Shown here piece by piece: positions 18,784 through 29,678 of a stretch of 64,000 nucleotides of DNA. The stretch lies in the NCBI GenBank assembly GCA_016220085.1, contig JACRIN010000006.1, forward strand, positions 20,208 through 84,207, given 5' to 3'. The notes beneath the pieces are model-generated. The model ran no database searches. It worked only from the letters and a program-made list of their open reading frames with translations, and was not told the origin of the DNA. Position 1 is the first letter of the stretch; each line of letters opens with the position of its first letter. The DNA comes from Planctomycetota bacterium. Lineage in GTDB: Bacteria; Planctomycetota; UBA1135; GCA-002686595. Made by a program: the position numbers and the translations under genes.

Positions 18784-19161
18784 ATGGGCATGATGCAAGA
18801 GTTCAAAGAGTTCGCCATGAAGGGCAACGTCGTCGACATGGCGGTCGGCGTCGTGATCGGCGCTGCCTTCGGTAAGATCGTGTCGTCGATGGTGAACGAC
18901 ATCATCATGCCGTTGGTCGGCCTGATCCTCGGCGGCATCGACTTCACGAAGCACGCGGTGTCGATCGACAAAGCGAGCGCCACGCTGCAATCGCTCGCGG
19001 GCGACGCCGCGATCAAGGCCGCGACCGATGCGGGTCAGTCGGTCGTGAAGTATGGCGCGTTCATCCAGAACGTCATCGACTTCGTGATCGTCGCGTTCGC
19101 GATCTTCATCGCGGTTCGGATGATGAACAAGATGCGCAAGCAAGCGCCGCCCGCGAAGTAG
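18784..19161 (+). CDS. mscL: Large-conductance mechanosensitive channel MscL
   Basis: [49 protein letters not shown]. Confidence 0.97.
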   Translation: MGMMQEFKEFAMKGNVVDMAVGVVIGAAFGKIVSSMVNDIIMPLVGLILGGIDFTKHAVSIDKASATLQSLAGDAAIKAATDAGQSVVKYGAFIQNVIDFVIVAFAIFIAVRMMNKMRKQAPPAK

Positions 19162-20193
19162 TCAGTCCGGAAGGACCAGGGCGCCCCGCAGCGCCGCGGC
19201 CAGTTCGCGTCTGACCACGGTCGGCGAGAGCGAGCTCGCAGCGAGGCAGCGGTTGTGCTCTTCGAACGCATCGAGCCCCTCGGCTCCGAACCAGAGTTCG
19301 GGAGAGGGGCTCGAGCTGTCTTCCGCGCGCCACGCGAGCGCCGCGGCAGGGGCAACGCCTTCGAGCGCATTCAAGCGCGCCGCGAGCGCCGCGAGGTCCG
19401 GACGCGGGAGCCGCGCCGGCTCCGCGCCGTCGAACCAAGAGCGGGTGCCGATCACGAACCGGTACAGCGTCCCCTTGGGCCGCGGCGCGATGGTGAGGAT
19501 CCGATCGCGCGGTGTCGATCCGAAGAGCGCATGTCGGCCGGGCGCGAACGGCGCGCGAGCATCCTTCGCGGTCCAGATCGACCAATCGAGGTGCACCAGG
19601 TCGTCGTGCGTCGCGCGCTCGAGCTCGGCGCGACCTCGCGCGAGCGACGAGAGCGCGTCTTGCCAGAGCTCGCGATGGAGCTCGAGCTCGCCGCCGAGCA
19701 GCGCGGGGAGCCGTTCGACGAGTTCGCGCGCCGCGAGCTCCCACCGCGCCCACGCATCGAGCCCGACGAAGCGCGCGGCGAGCGGCGAGCGCGCGCGATC
19801 GGCGAACGCGGCGACCAACGCGTCGAGCGCGACCGCGGCGTCGCTCGGCGCTTCGAAGAAGTCGCCGGCGGCCGCGGCATCGAGCAGCGCGCGCTCGTGC
19901 GCCAGCGCCTCGTCCGGGCGCAGGAACGCGAACAACGCGAGCACGCCGTCGGTGTCGTAGTGGTTGTTGACGACCAGGCGCGCGCCGCCGATCCGTCGCG
20001 CGCGCTCGGCGGCCGGGAGTCGCGCGAACGCGAGCACGATGCCGGTCGAAAGCGGCCGCTTCAGCTCCGCCGGCGTGCGATTGCCGGGCCAGTGGCTCAG
20101 GTTCAGGCCGGGCGCATCCCACGCACCATCGACGCTGACCACCGGCTCCGAACCGAACGACGGCCCGAGGCGGAGCTCGAACGCGGCGCTCAC
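19162..20193 (-). CDS. Conserved protein of unknown function (possibly DUF6687-like)
   Basis: GTG start at 20193 overlapping upstream TGA; VVNNHYDTDGVLALFAFL; LNLSHWPGNRTP. Confidence 0.7.
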   Translation of the reverse strand: MSAAFELRLGPSFGSEPVVSVDGAWDAPGLNLSHWPGNRTPAELKRPLSTGIVLAFARLPAAERARRIGGARLVVNNHYDTDGVLALFAFLRPDEALAHERALLDAAAAGDFFEAPSDAAVALDALVAAFADRARSPLAARFVGLDAWARWELAARELVERLPALLGGELELHRELWQDALSSLARGRAELERATHDDLVHLDWSIWTAKDARAPFAPGRHALFGSTPRDRILTIAPRPKGTLYRFVIGTRSWFDGAEPARLPRPDLAALAARLNALEGVAPAAALAWRAEDSSSPSPELWFGAEGLDAFEEHNRCLAASSLSPTVVRRELAAALRGALVLPD

Positions 20194-21857
20194 TGCTTGC
20201 CGTCGCCGCCCTTGCGCTCCAGCTGCTTCTTCAAGAGCGCGAGGTTGTTCTTCGAGTCGCGGCGCGCGAGCTCGATCGCCGCGCGATCGTCGGGCGAGAG
20301 ATCCGTGCGCGCGAGCTCCTTCTCGGCGCACGCGAAGGCCTTCGCGTAGAGCTCCAGCGCGCGCTCGAAGTCGCGTTCGAGGTTGTAGTGCAGGATCACC
20401 GCGGTGTCGTTCAGGTAGTTCGGGTTCTCCGGCGCGATCGAGAGCGCGGTCTCGTACGCGGCGAGCGCGCGCTCCCAGAACCCGACCAGCGTCTCGTGCG
20501 GCGTGTCCCTAGTTGTGCGCTTCAGCGTGTCGGCATGGTCGCGCAGGAACAGCCCGAGGTTGTTCCAGTGGCGGCCGACCTCGGGGCTGACGCGCGTGCA
20601 GATCTCGCAGAGCAACGCGGCGTCGAGGTTCAGCGCCTCGCCCTGGTGCTTGTCCGGATTCGCGCACCAACCGACCAGGAACTCGATCTCGGCGAGCGTC
20701 ATCTCCTTCGCCGCGGCGATCGCGGCGGTGAGGCCGTTCGGATCGGCTTCCGAGAACGTGCGCAGCGCCGCGATGCCCTCGGGATACTTCTGCTGCGAGT
20801 AGCAGGCCTTGTAGACGTAGAACCACGAGTTGACGAACTCCGGGTTCTTCGCGAGCGTCGCTCGGAACGCCTCCTCGGCCTCGGGGTACTTCTTGCGATC
20901 GAAGCGCGTCCAACCGAGCCACCACAAGAGCGTCGCTTCGCCCCACGCGTCGTCGGGGTGCGCGACGAACGCCGTCTTCGCGGCTTCGAGCACCGCGAGC
21001 AGCTCGTCCGCGCCGAGCGCTTGGTACGCCGCGAGATAGTCGACGGTGCTCGGCGACGCGACGATCGCCGTCGTGTAGGCGAGGCTCGCCTTGTCCTTCG
21101 CCTGTTTCCAGAGCTGCGCGTTGCCGAGCTCCTTCGCGGCGTCGGCGCGTTTCGCGCGCGAGCCGAGGTCGTCCCGGCCCGCGAGTTCGGCGAGCGCGCG
21201 CTCGAGCGACTCGACCGCGACGGTCCAATGGGCGTCGGCTTCCGCCTTGGTCTTCTCATCGGCTTGCGCGGCGACGAACTGCGACATCGCGATGCGTCCG
21301 CGCAGCGTCAACGCGTCGGCGCTCTTCGGCGCGACGGTCACCGCGCGTTCGACCGCCTTGCGCGCGCGCGGCAGGTCCGGCGCGAACCACGCGGCTTCGG
21401 CGAGCGGTAGGAACGCGTCGCGATAGCGCTCGCCGTTCGCGGCGGTCGCGCGCTCGAGGAACGTGACCGCGTCCGCGAACTGCTGGCCGACGAAGCCGCC
21501 GGGGTTGCCGCCGGCGACCGCCTGCTTCGCGAGCTCGACGAGGCCGACACCCATCACGTAGTCGACGTCGGGGCCCTTCGCGCCGGCGGCTTGCGCTTGG
21601 TCGGCCGCGGCCAGCGCGTCCTCGACCTGCCCGAGCGCGATCTGCGTGCGCAGCACCCACACGCGCGTGCGGAACTGGTCGCCGTCGCGTTTCGCGGCGT
21701 CCTCGAACAGCGGCAGCGCCTCGTCGGTCTTGCCGGCGTCGAGCAACGCGCGTCCGCGCGCGATCAGCGCGTCGAGCGACTCCTGTTCGACGAACGAAAC
21801 GGCGGCGGGCGGCAGGACCGGAGCGGGAACGCAGAACACGAGGAAGGGAACGAACAT
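20190..21857 (-). CDS. Tetratricopeptide repeat protein (exported)
   Basis: Signal peptide and multiple TPR-like segments (ALYEDAAKR, EAEEAFRATLAKNP). Confidence 0.82.
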   Translation of the reverse strand: MFVPFLVFCVPAPVLPPAAVSFVEQESLDALIARGRALLDAGKTDEALPLFEDAAKRDGDQFRTRVWVLRTQIALGQVEDALAAADQAQAAGAKGPDVDYVMGVGLVELAKQAVAGGNPGGFVGQQFADAVTFLERATAANGERYRDAFLPLAEAAWFAPDLPRARKAVERAVTVAPKSADALTLRGRIAMSQFVAAQADEKTKAEADAHWTVAVESLERALAELAGRDDLGSRAKRADAAKELGNAQLWKQAKDKASLAYTTAIVASPSTVDYLAAYQALGADELLAVLEAAKTAFVAHPDDAWGEATLLWWLGWTRFDRKKYPEAEEAFRATLAKNPEFVNSWFYVYKACYSQQKYPEGIAALRTFSEADPNGLTAAIAAAKEMTLAEIEFLVGWCANPDKHQGEALNLDAALLCEICTRVSPEVGRHWNNLGLFLRDHADTLKRTTRDTPHETLVGFWERALAAYETALSIAPENPNYLNDTAVILHYNLERDFERALELYAKAFACAEKELARTDLSPDDRAAIELARRDSKNNLALLKKQLERKGGDGKQ

Positions 21858-21894
21858 GGCGGTCTCGTCGGAAAGGGAGGAGTTGGAGAGCTGG

Positions 21895-23964
21895 CTAGCG
21901 TCGCGCTTCGAGCCCGTCGCACTGCTTCAGCCAGACATCGGTCACTTTCGGCCGCGGGTCGGGGCCGATCTCGACGGCGCGTTGGAACCACTTGCGGGCG
22001 GCGGCGACGTCGTGATCGTGCTCGAGCGCGAGCACGCCGAGGTTCTCGTGCGCGTCGCCCCACGCGTTCTCGAGCTCGAAGCGTCTGTCCTTCGCGAGCG
22101 TCGTGTCGGCGAGCTGCCGTTCGCCGAGCTCGACTGCGCGCAGCAACCACCCGCGCGCGCGATCCCAGTCGCGCTTCAGGTAGTAGACCTGGATCAGCGC
22201 GACGTCGTTCAGGATCCGGACGTCCTCGGGGGCGAGCTCCGCGGCTTTCTCGTACGCGGCGAAGCTCTGCTCGAAGAGACGCGTCGCGTTCGCGCGCAAT
22301 GCGTCGGCCGCGCGCGCGAGCGCTCGGCGCGAAGCTTCGTCGTCGGCGCCGGAGCGCGGGAGTTCCGCCGCCGCTCGCAGTTCCGCGAGCCTCGCTGGAT
22401 CGCGAATGTCGCCGCGCGAGGCGCGCGCGAGATCGTCGGCGGTGCCCGCGAGCTTGTCCGCGAGGTCGCGAGCGAAGAGCCCGGCGTTGTTCGCGAAGTC
22501 GAGGTTGCCGGGCTCGTACTCGAAGAGGCGCTGGAACGTCGCCGCGGCGTCCTCGAGCGCACCGGCGCGCTGGAAGCCCGCGCCGACGTACGTCAGGCCC
22601 TCGACACCGGAGCGCATGCGGCCCTCGATCGTGCAGCGCAGGCCGCCGGGATAGAGCGTTTCCATCGACTCGAACGCCGCGCGCGCACCGACGAGGTCGT
22701 TCGCCGCGAGCCGGGTCCATCCGACGCCCGCGCGGCACATCGCTTCCCAGCCGAGCGCCGCGGATTCGAGGCTCGGGTCCGCGCGGCGTGCGGCGGCGAG
22801 GTCGGCCTCGGCGCGCGCGTATTCGGCGACGCTCGACGCGTCGTTCTTCGCGAGCGCGAGCTCGAAGCGCGTGACGCCGAGGTCGAAGCGCGCGCGAGCG
22901 AGCTCGGGATGCGAGCCGAGCACGCGCGTCAGCGCCGCGGCGGCGGCGTCGAAGCCGCCGAGCTCGCGCGCGGCGCGCCAGAGGCCGTCGAGCAGCGCGG
23001 TTTCGGAGCTCGCGCGGTGCAACCCGCGCTCGTAAGCACTGCGCGCTTCCTCGAAGCGGCCGTCGCTCTCCGCCAGCGCGCCGAGCTGCACCCAGATCCA
23101 GCCGTCGGGCGCGTTCGTGCCGAGGTAGCGAGCGAGCGCGTCCTCGCATTCGACGCGCAGCGCGTCGGCTTCCGCGGATTGATTGGCGCGCGCGAGGTAG
23201 TACGAGGCGAGCGCGGCTCGCGCCCACGTGCGCTCGCCGGGCTCGGCGAGCGGGCTGGTCGTGCCGCGTGCGTCGAGGCGGCGCAGGCCTTCGCGTGCGA
23301 AGCGCAGCGCCTCGTCGGTCCGGCCGAGCGCGGCGGCCGCGCGGCTCGCGCCGAACGCCGCGGCCGGCTCGCCGTCGAGCTGCGTGAACGCGCCGAGCGC
23401 GCGCTCGATCAACGCGGACTCACCGAGCTGTCGGCCCGCGTGCAAGCTCGCTTCCGCGAACGGCAGCAGCGTGTCCTGACGACCGGGCGCTTCGTGGCGG
23501 ACGTCCTCGAGCAGCGCGACCGCTTCGAGCGCTTGGCCCGCGGCGAGCAGGCGGACGCCTTCCTGGAGGCGCGAGCCGACGATCAACTCCTCGAGCAGGT
23601 CGCGCGCGCTCGCGAAATCGCCGTCCTCGATCGCTCGGATCGCCGCCGCGCGTTGGTCTTCGATCGCCGCCGGGTCGGTCGGCGTCTGGGCCACGGACTC
23701 GGAGGGCGCGGGCTCGCCGAGCGCGGCCGGCGCGGGGGGACCGGTCGGTCCGGAGAGTTCGGAGCTCCCGGCGTCCGGGTCGCGCGGCATCGCGTCGGCG
23801 TCGTTCCGCGCCGCGCTCGCCGAGTCGGGAGGTTTCGCGGCGTCCGCGGCCGCGGTTTCCGCATGCCCGGCGGGACCGGGGGCCTCCGCGGGGGGCTCGT
23901 TCGGCGTCGCGCGGCACGCCGCGAGCGCGGCGAGACCGACCAGACCGAAGCGCGCGACGTTCAT
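21895..23964 (-). CDS. TPR-repeat lipoprotein
   Basis: MNVARFGLVGLAALAACRATP lipobox; TPR-like helices; C-terminal region resembles the neighbouring TPR gene. Confidence 0.8.
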   Translation of the reverse strand: MNVARFGLVGLAALAACRATPNEPPAEAPGPAGHAETAAADAAKPPDSASAARNDADAMPRDPDAGSSELSGPTGPPAPAALGEPAPSESVAQTPTDPAAIEDQRAAAIRAIEDGDFASARDLLEELIVGSRLQEGVRLLAAGQALEAVALLEDVRHEAPGRQDTLLPFAEASLHAGRQLGESALIERALGAFTQLDGEPAAAFGASRAAAALGRTDEALRFAREGLRRLDARGTTSPLAEPGERTWARAALASYYLARANQSAEADALRVECEDALARYLGTNAPDGWIWVQLGALAESDGRFEEARSAYERGLHRASSETALLDGLWRAARELGGFDAAAAALTRVLGSHPELARARFDLGVTRFELALAKNDASSVAEYARAEADLAAARRADPSLESAALGWEAMCRAGVGWTRLAANDLVGARAAFESMETLYPGGLRCTIEGRMRSGVEGLTYVGAGFQRAGALEDAAATFQRLFEYEPGNLDFANNAGLFARDLADKLAGTADDLARASRGDIRDPARLAELRAAAELPRSGADDEASRRALARAADALRANATRLFEQSFAAYEKAAELAPEDVRILNDVALIQVYYLKRDWDRARGWLLRAVELGERQLADTTLAKDRRFELENAWGDAHENLGVLALEHDHDVAAARKWFQRAVEIGPDPRPKVTDVWLKQCDGLEARR

Positions 23965-24304
23965 GCGGGGAGGGCGGGCCGCGGCGTGCGGACCCGGGAT
24001 GGAGGGGGAGTGTAGCCGACGCGCGCGGGCCGTTCACTCGCTTCACCGGCTCGGGCGCGCGCTCTAGCTCCGGCGAACTCGCCGGTCACGCGACCGAAAC
24101 GCGACCGAGTGGAACCGGACGCGACCGCGTGGCACGGGTCGCGATCGCGCGGCGCGCGCCGCGACCGCACGCGGCGTGACGGGATCGCGATCCGCGCGGA
24201 AGAAGCTCGGCGCTCGCGCGTCCTGCAGCTCCCCGTCGCGTTCGCTATCCTGCTTCGTCCCGCGGGGGAACCTGCGCCCCGTTCTCCAGCCCGCGAGCGT
24301 TCCC

Positions 24305-27300
24305 GTGATCCCGATTCTCCGCCCGTCCGCCCGCCTCGCCTCCCTCGCTGCGCTCGCCGCCTCCGTCCTGATCGCCGGCGCGCTGCTTCCGGGTTGTGAC
24401 AACCCCGCGTGCATCTTCGGGCCCAACGGCTGCCAGTCGGGCGGCGGCACCGGGGCGATCGGTTCCGAGCCCGCGACCGCGCCTTCGAATCACACGTGGT
24501 TGCGCACCGGCTCGCCGACGTTGACCGCGAAATTCCCGTCGACCAACACCGCGCACCCCGACTCGCCGATCGTGCTGGTGTTCAGCGAGTCGATGGCGGC
24601 CTCGAAGCTCCAGAGTTCGTTCCGACTCGACGTCGAAGGCAGCCTGGGACAACCGGTGCCGATCGGGGCGGTCGCGTTGGTTGGCGACGGACGGATGTTG
24701 GTGCTCTTCCCGGCGGTCGCGCTGACCCCGGCGACCGGGTACACGCTCAGTTACGCCGAGCAAGCGGTGGTCGCCGACCTGCAGGGCACGCCGATCGATC
24801 AGACCGCGGACAAGGTGATCTTCAGCTTCAAGACCGCCGACACCGCGCCCGCGACGCCGAAGGTGCTCGCGACGTGGCCGCCGGACAACGCGACCAACCA
24901 GAGCCCGTTCGGCGAGATCGTGGTCGTGTTCGATCGCCGCGTCAACGCGAGCACGGTCGACACCGATTCGTTCGACATCCAGGTCGACGGCGCGCCGCCG
25001 CCGTTCGATCCGCTGCCGCAGGCGCTGCTGACCGTGACCAACGGCATCCCGGTCTCCGACACACGCGTCTACCGTTTTCGCAGCGTCGACGACGAGAACG
25101 AGGCGGTCGATCTCGGCGCCGACGCCGACGTCGCGGTGACGCTCTCGCCGAGCGGCCATCGCATCCGCATGGCGGACGGCTCGCAGCTCGCGGAGACCAA
25201 GTTCGACTACACGACCGCGTCGTTCGCGCCGCCGTCCTCCGCCGAAATGGTGTCGCTGCCGTTCGACGGCATCGGGATCGCGCACCTCACCGGGGGCAGC
25301 ACGAAGGTCGGCGAGCTCGAGATCGCGTTGACGCTCGACGACGGCCAAGCGACCGACCTGATCGGCGTCTTCGTGTTCGGCTACGAGAAAGCGTCGTCGC
25401 CGCCGACGCTCGCCGCGCTCTATCGCGAGTTCGAGCTCGGCGACGTCCCGTACGACGCGAACACGCACGTCGCGACGATTCGCGAGGCACAGCTCGAGCT
25501 CACGGGCTCGACGTCGCCGCTTTCGACGCGCTTCTCCGACGGGCCGCTGTACTTCGCCTTTCGTCGTCAACGCGGCTCGGTCGCGAGCACCGTGCGCCTG
25601 CTCGACGCAGACGTCGACGCCCAGGGCACGCAGACGCCGACGCAGGACACCAAGGTGCCGACGCTGACCGGTTTCGGCCTGAGCGGCAGCGACAAGACCA
25701 AGTTCCGCGGCGACCTGCGCAACTTCGCCCTGGTCGGCCGCGCGAACGAGCCGATCGAGTCGGTCGAGATCACGACGGCGCTCGGCGACAACGGCACGTT
25801 GCCGTCGGTCGTCGCGTCGAACTCGAGCGGGCTCTTCGTCGCGCAGCCGTTCACGCAGCCCGAGTTCCTCTCGGCGCTCGATCCGCTCGCGGGCAACAAC
25901 CCGCTCGACTTCAGCGTCGTGCTCTACGACCGCGCGCTCAACGACTCGACGCAGATCGACGCGGCGTACACGCAGGTCGGCGCGGTCGGCACCGGCTCGG
26001 CGCTCGGCGCGACCGTCACCGTCGAGGTGTTCGACGCGAACACGCTCGCGTTCATCGCCGACGCGAACGTGTTCACGCACGAGGACTTCCTGCTGACCGT
26101 CGATCCGCTCGACCAGGACGTCACCGACGCGAGCGGGCTCGCGACGCTCGACGCCGCGACGCTCGGCGACACACTGGTCACCATCGACGCGCCGGGCTAC
26201 GACCTGGTGACGGTGCACGCGGTCGCCGTCGACCGCATCTCGATCGGTCTCGAGCCGAGCGGACTCTTGCTCGGCTCGGTCGACGGTCTGCTCTCGAGCG
26301 GCGACGGCGACATCGCCGACTTCGAGCGCGTGTTCGCCGACTCGCGCAAGCTCGAGGACGACGAGCCGATCGATGCGGTGCAGGTCTGCTCGATCAACCC
26401 GACGACCGCGAGCTACGAGTGCGCCTTCGGGCCGTACGATGCGCGTCCGAATCGGATCGGCGCGGTCGCGGTCGGCGTCACCGACACGCCGGCGAGCGAG
26501 TTCAATTACACCGCCGCGGGCTTCCTGAAGGGCTACGCGGTCGAAGTGCCGGTCAAGCAGGTCGCGGTCGACGGCTCGCAAGACGTCGACGTCGATCTCG
26601 ACGTGTTGCTCGACGATCCGTCGACGACGCTCGAAGACGCGCCGATCGACGGACCGGCGACGCTGTTCGACGCGTCCGCGGTGACCGGGCTCGACGTCAA
26701 CGATCTCTCCGGCGCTCCGCGCGTCTACCTCGAGAGTCCGATCCCGGCGCTCGCGCGACCGGGCGTCGTCGGGTTCGGCCTGGCGTTCGACCAGGGTGCG
26801 AGCGTCTGGAAGCTGCGCAGCGCGTACCCCGGCGTCGCCGATCCGACCGACACCAAGTACCCGGGCGACAAGAAGGGCGAACTCGTGCTCGACGGCACGA
26901 TCGATCCCGATTTGATGCTCCATTGCGAGCTGCGCGACGTGTACGGCGCCCGCGTCGGCCGTCGGCCGCGGATGTCGGTCGTCGGCGCGAACCTCGCCGC
27001 GCCGAGCGCGCCGCAGCTCTTGCTGCCCGCGCCGTCGGGCTCGACCGGCGGTGAGGGCTTCGACCTCGAGTTCGAAAACACGCTGACCGACGCGCTCGGC
27101 GTGCCCGGGCTCTACCGCGTGACGCTCTCGGACGACTCCGGCCGCGCTTGGCGGCTGTACGTCGCCGACCCGGACGACGCGTCGCCGACCGTTCGCGTGC
27201 ACGCGCCCGATTTGCTGGTGTCGACCGGCGTCGGGCTCTCCGACGGGACGATCCACGCGACGATCGAGGCCTTCGCTTGGTCGGGCTTCGCCTGGGACGC

Positions 27301-27376
27301 CTTCTTCTGGACCGACATCGCGCGCGAGCACGACGTCTTCGCCCAGAGCGCGCCCTTCACGTTCAGCAAGCCCTGA
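24305..27376 (+). CDS. Ig-like (Big_5) domain lipoprotein
   Basis: LIAGALLPGCDNPAC lipobox; SPIVLVFSESMA...GYTLSYAEQAVVADLQGTPI Big_5-like; GTG start. Confidence 0.8.
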   Translation: MIPILRPSARLASLAALAASVLIAGALLPGCDNPACIFGPNGCQSGGGTGAIGSEPATAPSNHTWLRTGSPTLTAKFPSTNTAHPDSPIVLVFSESMAASKLQSSFRLDVEGSLGQPVPIGAVALVGDGRMLVLFPAVALTPATGYTLSYAEQAVVADLQGTPIDQTADKVIFSFKTADTAPATPKVLATWPPDNATNQSPFGEIVVVFDRRVNASTVDTDSFDIQVDGAPPPFDPLPQALLTVTNGIPVSDTRVYRFRSVDDENEAVDLGADADVAVTLSPSGHRIRMADGSQLAETKFDYTTASFAPPSSAEMVSLPFDGIGIAHLTGGSTKVGELEIALTLDDGQATDLIGVFVFGYEKASSPPTLAALYREFELGDVPYDANTHVATIREAQLELTGSTSPLSTRFSDGPLYFAFRRQRGSVASTVRLLDADVDAQGTQTPTQDTKVPTLTGFGLSGSDKTKFRGDLRNFALVGRANEPIESVEITTALGDNGTLPSVVASNSSGLFVAQPFTQPEFLSALDPLAGNNPLDFSVVLYDRALNDSTQIDAAYTQVGAVGTGSALGATVTVEVFDANTLAFIADANVFTHEDFLLTVDPLDQDVTDASGLATLDAATLGDTLVTIDAPGYDLVTVHAVAVDRISIGLEPSGLLLGSVDGLLSSGDGDIADFERVFADSRKLEDDEPIDAVQVCSINPTTASYECAFGPYDARPNRIGAVAVGVTDTPASEFNYTAAGFLKGYAVEVPVKQVAVDGSQDVDVDLDVLLDDPSTTLEDAPIDGPATLFDASAVTGLDVNDLSGAPRVYLESPIPALARPGVVGFGLAFDQGASVWKLRSAYPGVADPTDTKYPGDKKGELVLDGTIDPDLMLHCELRDVYGARVGRRPRMSVVGANLAAPSAPQLLLPAPSGSTGGEGFDLEFENTLTDALGVPGLYRVTLSDDSGRAWRLYVADPDDASPTVRVHAPDLLVSTGVGLSDGTIHATIEAFAWSGFAWDAFFWTDIAREHDVFAQSAPFTFSKP

Positions 27377-27460
27377 ACGAACTCGCGCGGCGTCGCGGTT
27401 TTCCGTTAGGCCCCGTGCCACCCGGCTCCGTAGAATCCGCGCCGTCTTCCGACGCGAGAG

Positions 27461-28066
27461 GTGACCGTGAAGCTCCGAATCGTTGCGATTTCCTCGTTCC
27501 TCGGCCTGGCGGCCCTCCTTTCTTCCCTGAGCGGCTGCGACTCGCCGCGCACGGCCCCGCGTGGCGCCGACAACCTCGAGCTGCACACCGGACGGCTGCG
27601 TCAGGCGAACCCGCTCGACATCGCGGTCCTGCCGGTGCAGAACAACTCAGGGAAGGAGAACGTGCCGCTCGACCTCGTGCGCGCCGCGTTCCACCGCGGG
27701 CTCGTTCACCAGCGCTACACGCCGCTCGCGCTCGCGTACGTCGACTCGAAGATCGTCGAAGCCGCGTACACGCCCGGCGACACCGACGAGAACGCGATCC
27801 TCCAGGTCTTCGTCACGCACTGGGACGACGCGCGCTGGAAGTCGAGCGCCGAGTTGCGCATCGACGGCGAGGTCTATCTGCTCGACGTCGGCAATCCGGA
27901 TCCGACCAAGGCGCTGTGGGGCGGCAAGGTGTCGCGCACGGTGTCGATGCTCGCGCGTCGTCAGGTCGTCGCCTCCGATGGCGAGCTCCTCGACGAAGCG
28001 GTGCAGCAGTTCGCCGCCGACGTGTTGGCCTCGTTGCCGGCGCGCAACCCCGAGCAAACGCCGTAG
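27461..28066 (+). CDS. Putative lipoprotein (DUF799/GNA1162-like)
   Basis: LSSLSGCDSPR lipobox; DIAVLPVQNNSGKENVPLDLVRAAFHRGLV. Confidence 0.65.
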   Translation: MTVKLRIVAISSFLGLAALLSSLSGCDSPRTAPRGADNLELHTGRLRQANPLDIAVLPVQNNSGKENVPLDLVRAAFHRGLVHQRYTPLALAYVDSKIVEAAYTPGDTDENAILQVFVTHWDDARWKSSAELRIDGEVYLLDVGNPDPTKALWGGKVSRTVSMLARRQVVASDGELLDEAVQQFAADVLASLPARNPEQTP

Positions 28067-28134
28067 TGCCGCGCGGAGCGCGCCGCGGTCCGTTCCCGCC
28101 GCGCCCCGCTCGCCACGGCCCGCCGGTGCTCGCG

Positions 28135-29607
28135 ATGTCGCTCCTCGGCACGAGTCCGCCGCGCTTGCGTCGCGCGGGCCGCGCAAGTCGGGCAAGCCGC
28201 GCAAGTCGGGCAGGTCGGGCAAGTCGGGCAAGTCGGGCAAGTCGGGCAGGTCGCGCAGGTCGCGCACTAACGGCGCTCGCGACGCTGCTGCTCCTCTGCG
28301 CATCGCTTTCGTTCGCGCCCGTCGGCGAGGGCGAGCGCAAGCCGAACATCGTCCTGATCGTCGCCGACGATCTCGGGTACGCGGATCTCGGCGTCCAAGG
28401 CGCGCGCGACGTTCGCACGCCGCACCTCGATCGACTCGCGGCGGAGGGCGTTCGCTTCACCGCCGGCTACGCGACCGCGCCGCTGTGCGCGCCGAGCCGC
28501 GCGGCGCTCTTGACCGGCCGCTACGGGCAGCGTTTCGGGCTGGAGACCAACCCGGGTTCCGAGCGCGACGCCGCCGCCGGCTTCGGCGTGCCGCGCGACG
28601 AACCGATGCTCGCCGAGCGCCTGAAGGCCGCCGGCTACGCGACCGCGATCGTCGGCAAGTGGCACGTCGGTTACGAGGCCGAGTTGCGGCCACAGCGCCG
28701 CGGCTTCGACAGCTTCTTCGGCTTCCTCTCCGGCTCGAGCCGCTACGTCGCGCGCAACCTGCGCAACCCGATCCTGCGCGGCGACGAGCCGACCCAGGTC
28801 GAGGGCTACCTGACCGACGCGTTCACGCGCGAAGCGGTCGAGTTCATCGGCGCGCATGCCGAGCAACCGTTCTTCCTCTACGTGCCGTTCAACGCGGTGC
28901 ACGTACCTCTCGAAGCGCCCGAGCCCGAGCGCGAGAGGTTCGCCGGCATCGCCGACGAGAAGCGGCGCACGTTCGCCGCGATGCTCGCGAAGCTCGATTC
29001 GGGCGTCGGCGCGATCCTCGCCGCGTTGGACGAGAAGAAGCTCGCCGAGGACACGCTGGTGATCTTCCTCTCCGACAACGGCGGCGCGACGGCTGAAAAC
29101 ACGTCGCGGAACGAGCCGTTGCGCGGCGAGAAACCCGAGCTCTACGAAGGCGGCGTGCGCGTGCCGTTTCTCGTCCGGTGGACCGGCAAGCTGAAGCCCG
29201 GCGCGGTCGAGGCGCGGCCGGTGAGTTCGCTCGACGTCGTGCCGACGGTGCTCGCGGCGGCGGGGCTCGCGAAGTCAGGCGCCCGGCCCGACGGCAAGAC
29301 CGACGACAAGCCGCTCGACGGCGTCGACCTCGTGCCGTTCCTGACCGGCAAGTCGAAGGCGCGGCCGCACGACGCGCTCTTCTGGCGAATCGGCAAGGAC
29401 TCCGCGGCGCGCATGGGGGACTGGAAACTCGTCGTGCACGGCGAGCAGGTCGAGCTCTACGACTTGTCCGAGGACCTCGCGGAGAAGACGAACCTCGCGA
29501 AGCGCCGGCCCGAGGTCGTCGCGAAGCTGCGCGCGGCGTACGCGGCGTGGGAGCGTCAGCTCGTCGCGCCTCGTTGGGTTCCGACGCGCGGCGCGGGTGA
29601 CGAATAG
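28135..29607 (+). CDS. Secreted sulfatase
   Basis: KPNIVLIVADDLGYADLG, LCAPSRAALLTGRYGQR (CxPSR formylglycine motif), GKWHVGYE. Confidence 0.93.
   Translation: MSLLGTSPPRLRRAGRASRASRASRAGRASRASRASRAGRAGRALTALATLLLLCASLSFAPVGEGERKPNIVLIVADDLGYADLGVQGARDVRTPHLDRLAAEGVRFTAGYATAPLCAPSRAALLTGRYGQRFGLETNPGSERDAAAGFGVPRDEPMLAERLKAAGYATAIVGKWHVGYEAELRPQRRGFDSFFGFLSGSSRYVARNLRNPILRGDEPTQVEGYLTDAFTREAVEFIGAHAEQPFFLYVPFNAVHVPLEAPEPERERFAGIADEKRRTFAAMLAKLDSGVGAILAALDEKKLAEDTLVIFLSDNGGATAENTSRNEPLRGEKPELYEGGVRVPFLVRWTGKLKPGAVEARPVSSLDVVPTVLAAAGLAKSGARPDGKTDDKPLDGVDLVPFLTGKSKARPHDALFWRIGKDSAARMGDWKLVVHGEQVELYDLSEDLAEKTNLAKRRPEVVAKLRAAYAAWERQLVAPRWVPTRGAGDE
28180..28260 (+). repeat. 9-bp tandem repeat encoding (RAS/RAG)9 at the sulfatase N terminus
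   Basis: cg[gc]gca[ag]g[tc] x9 in frame. Confidence 0.9.
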
Positions 29608-29678
29608 GCGCCGTCCGCCGCGGCGAGTCCGCGGGTCGCGCCGGTTAGGATGGGCGTTCCGCCGCCGAGGCGGGAGCC

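Noticed and set aside
24245-27586. 1113-aa minus-strand ORF
   Set aside because: Antisense shadow of the Ig-like lipoprotein; low-complexity R/A/D/V composition, no domain signature
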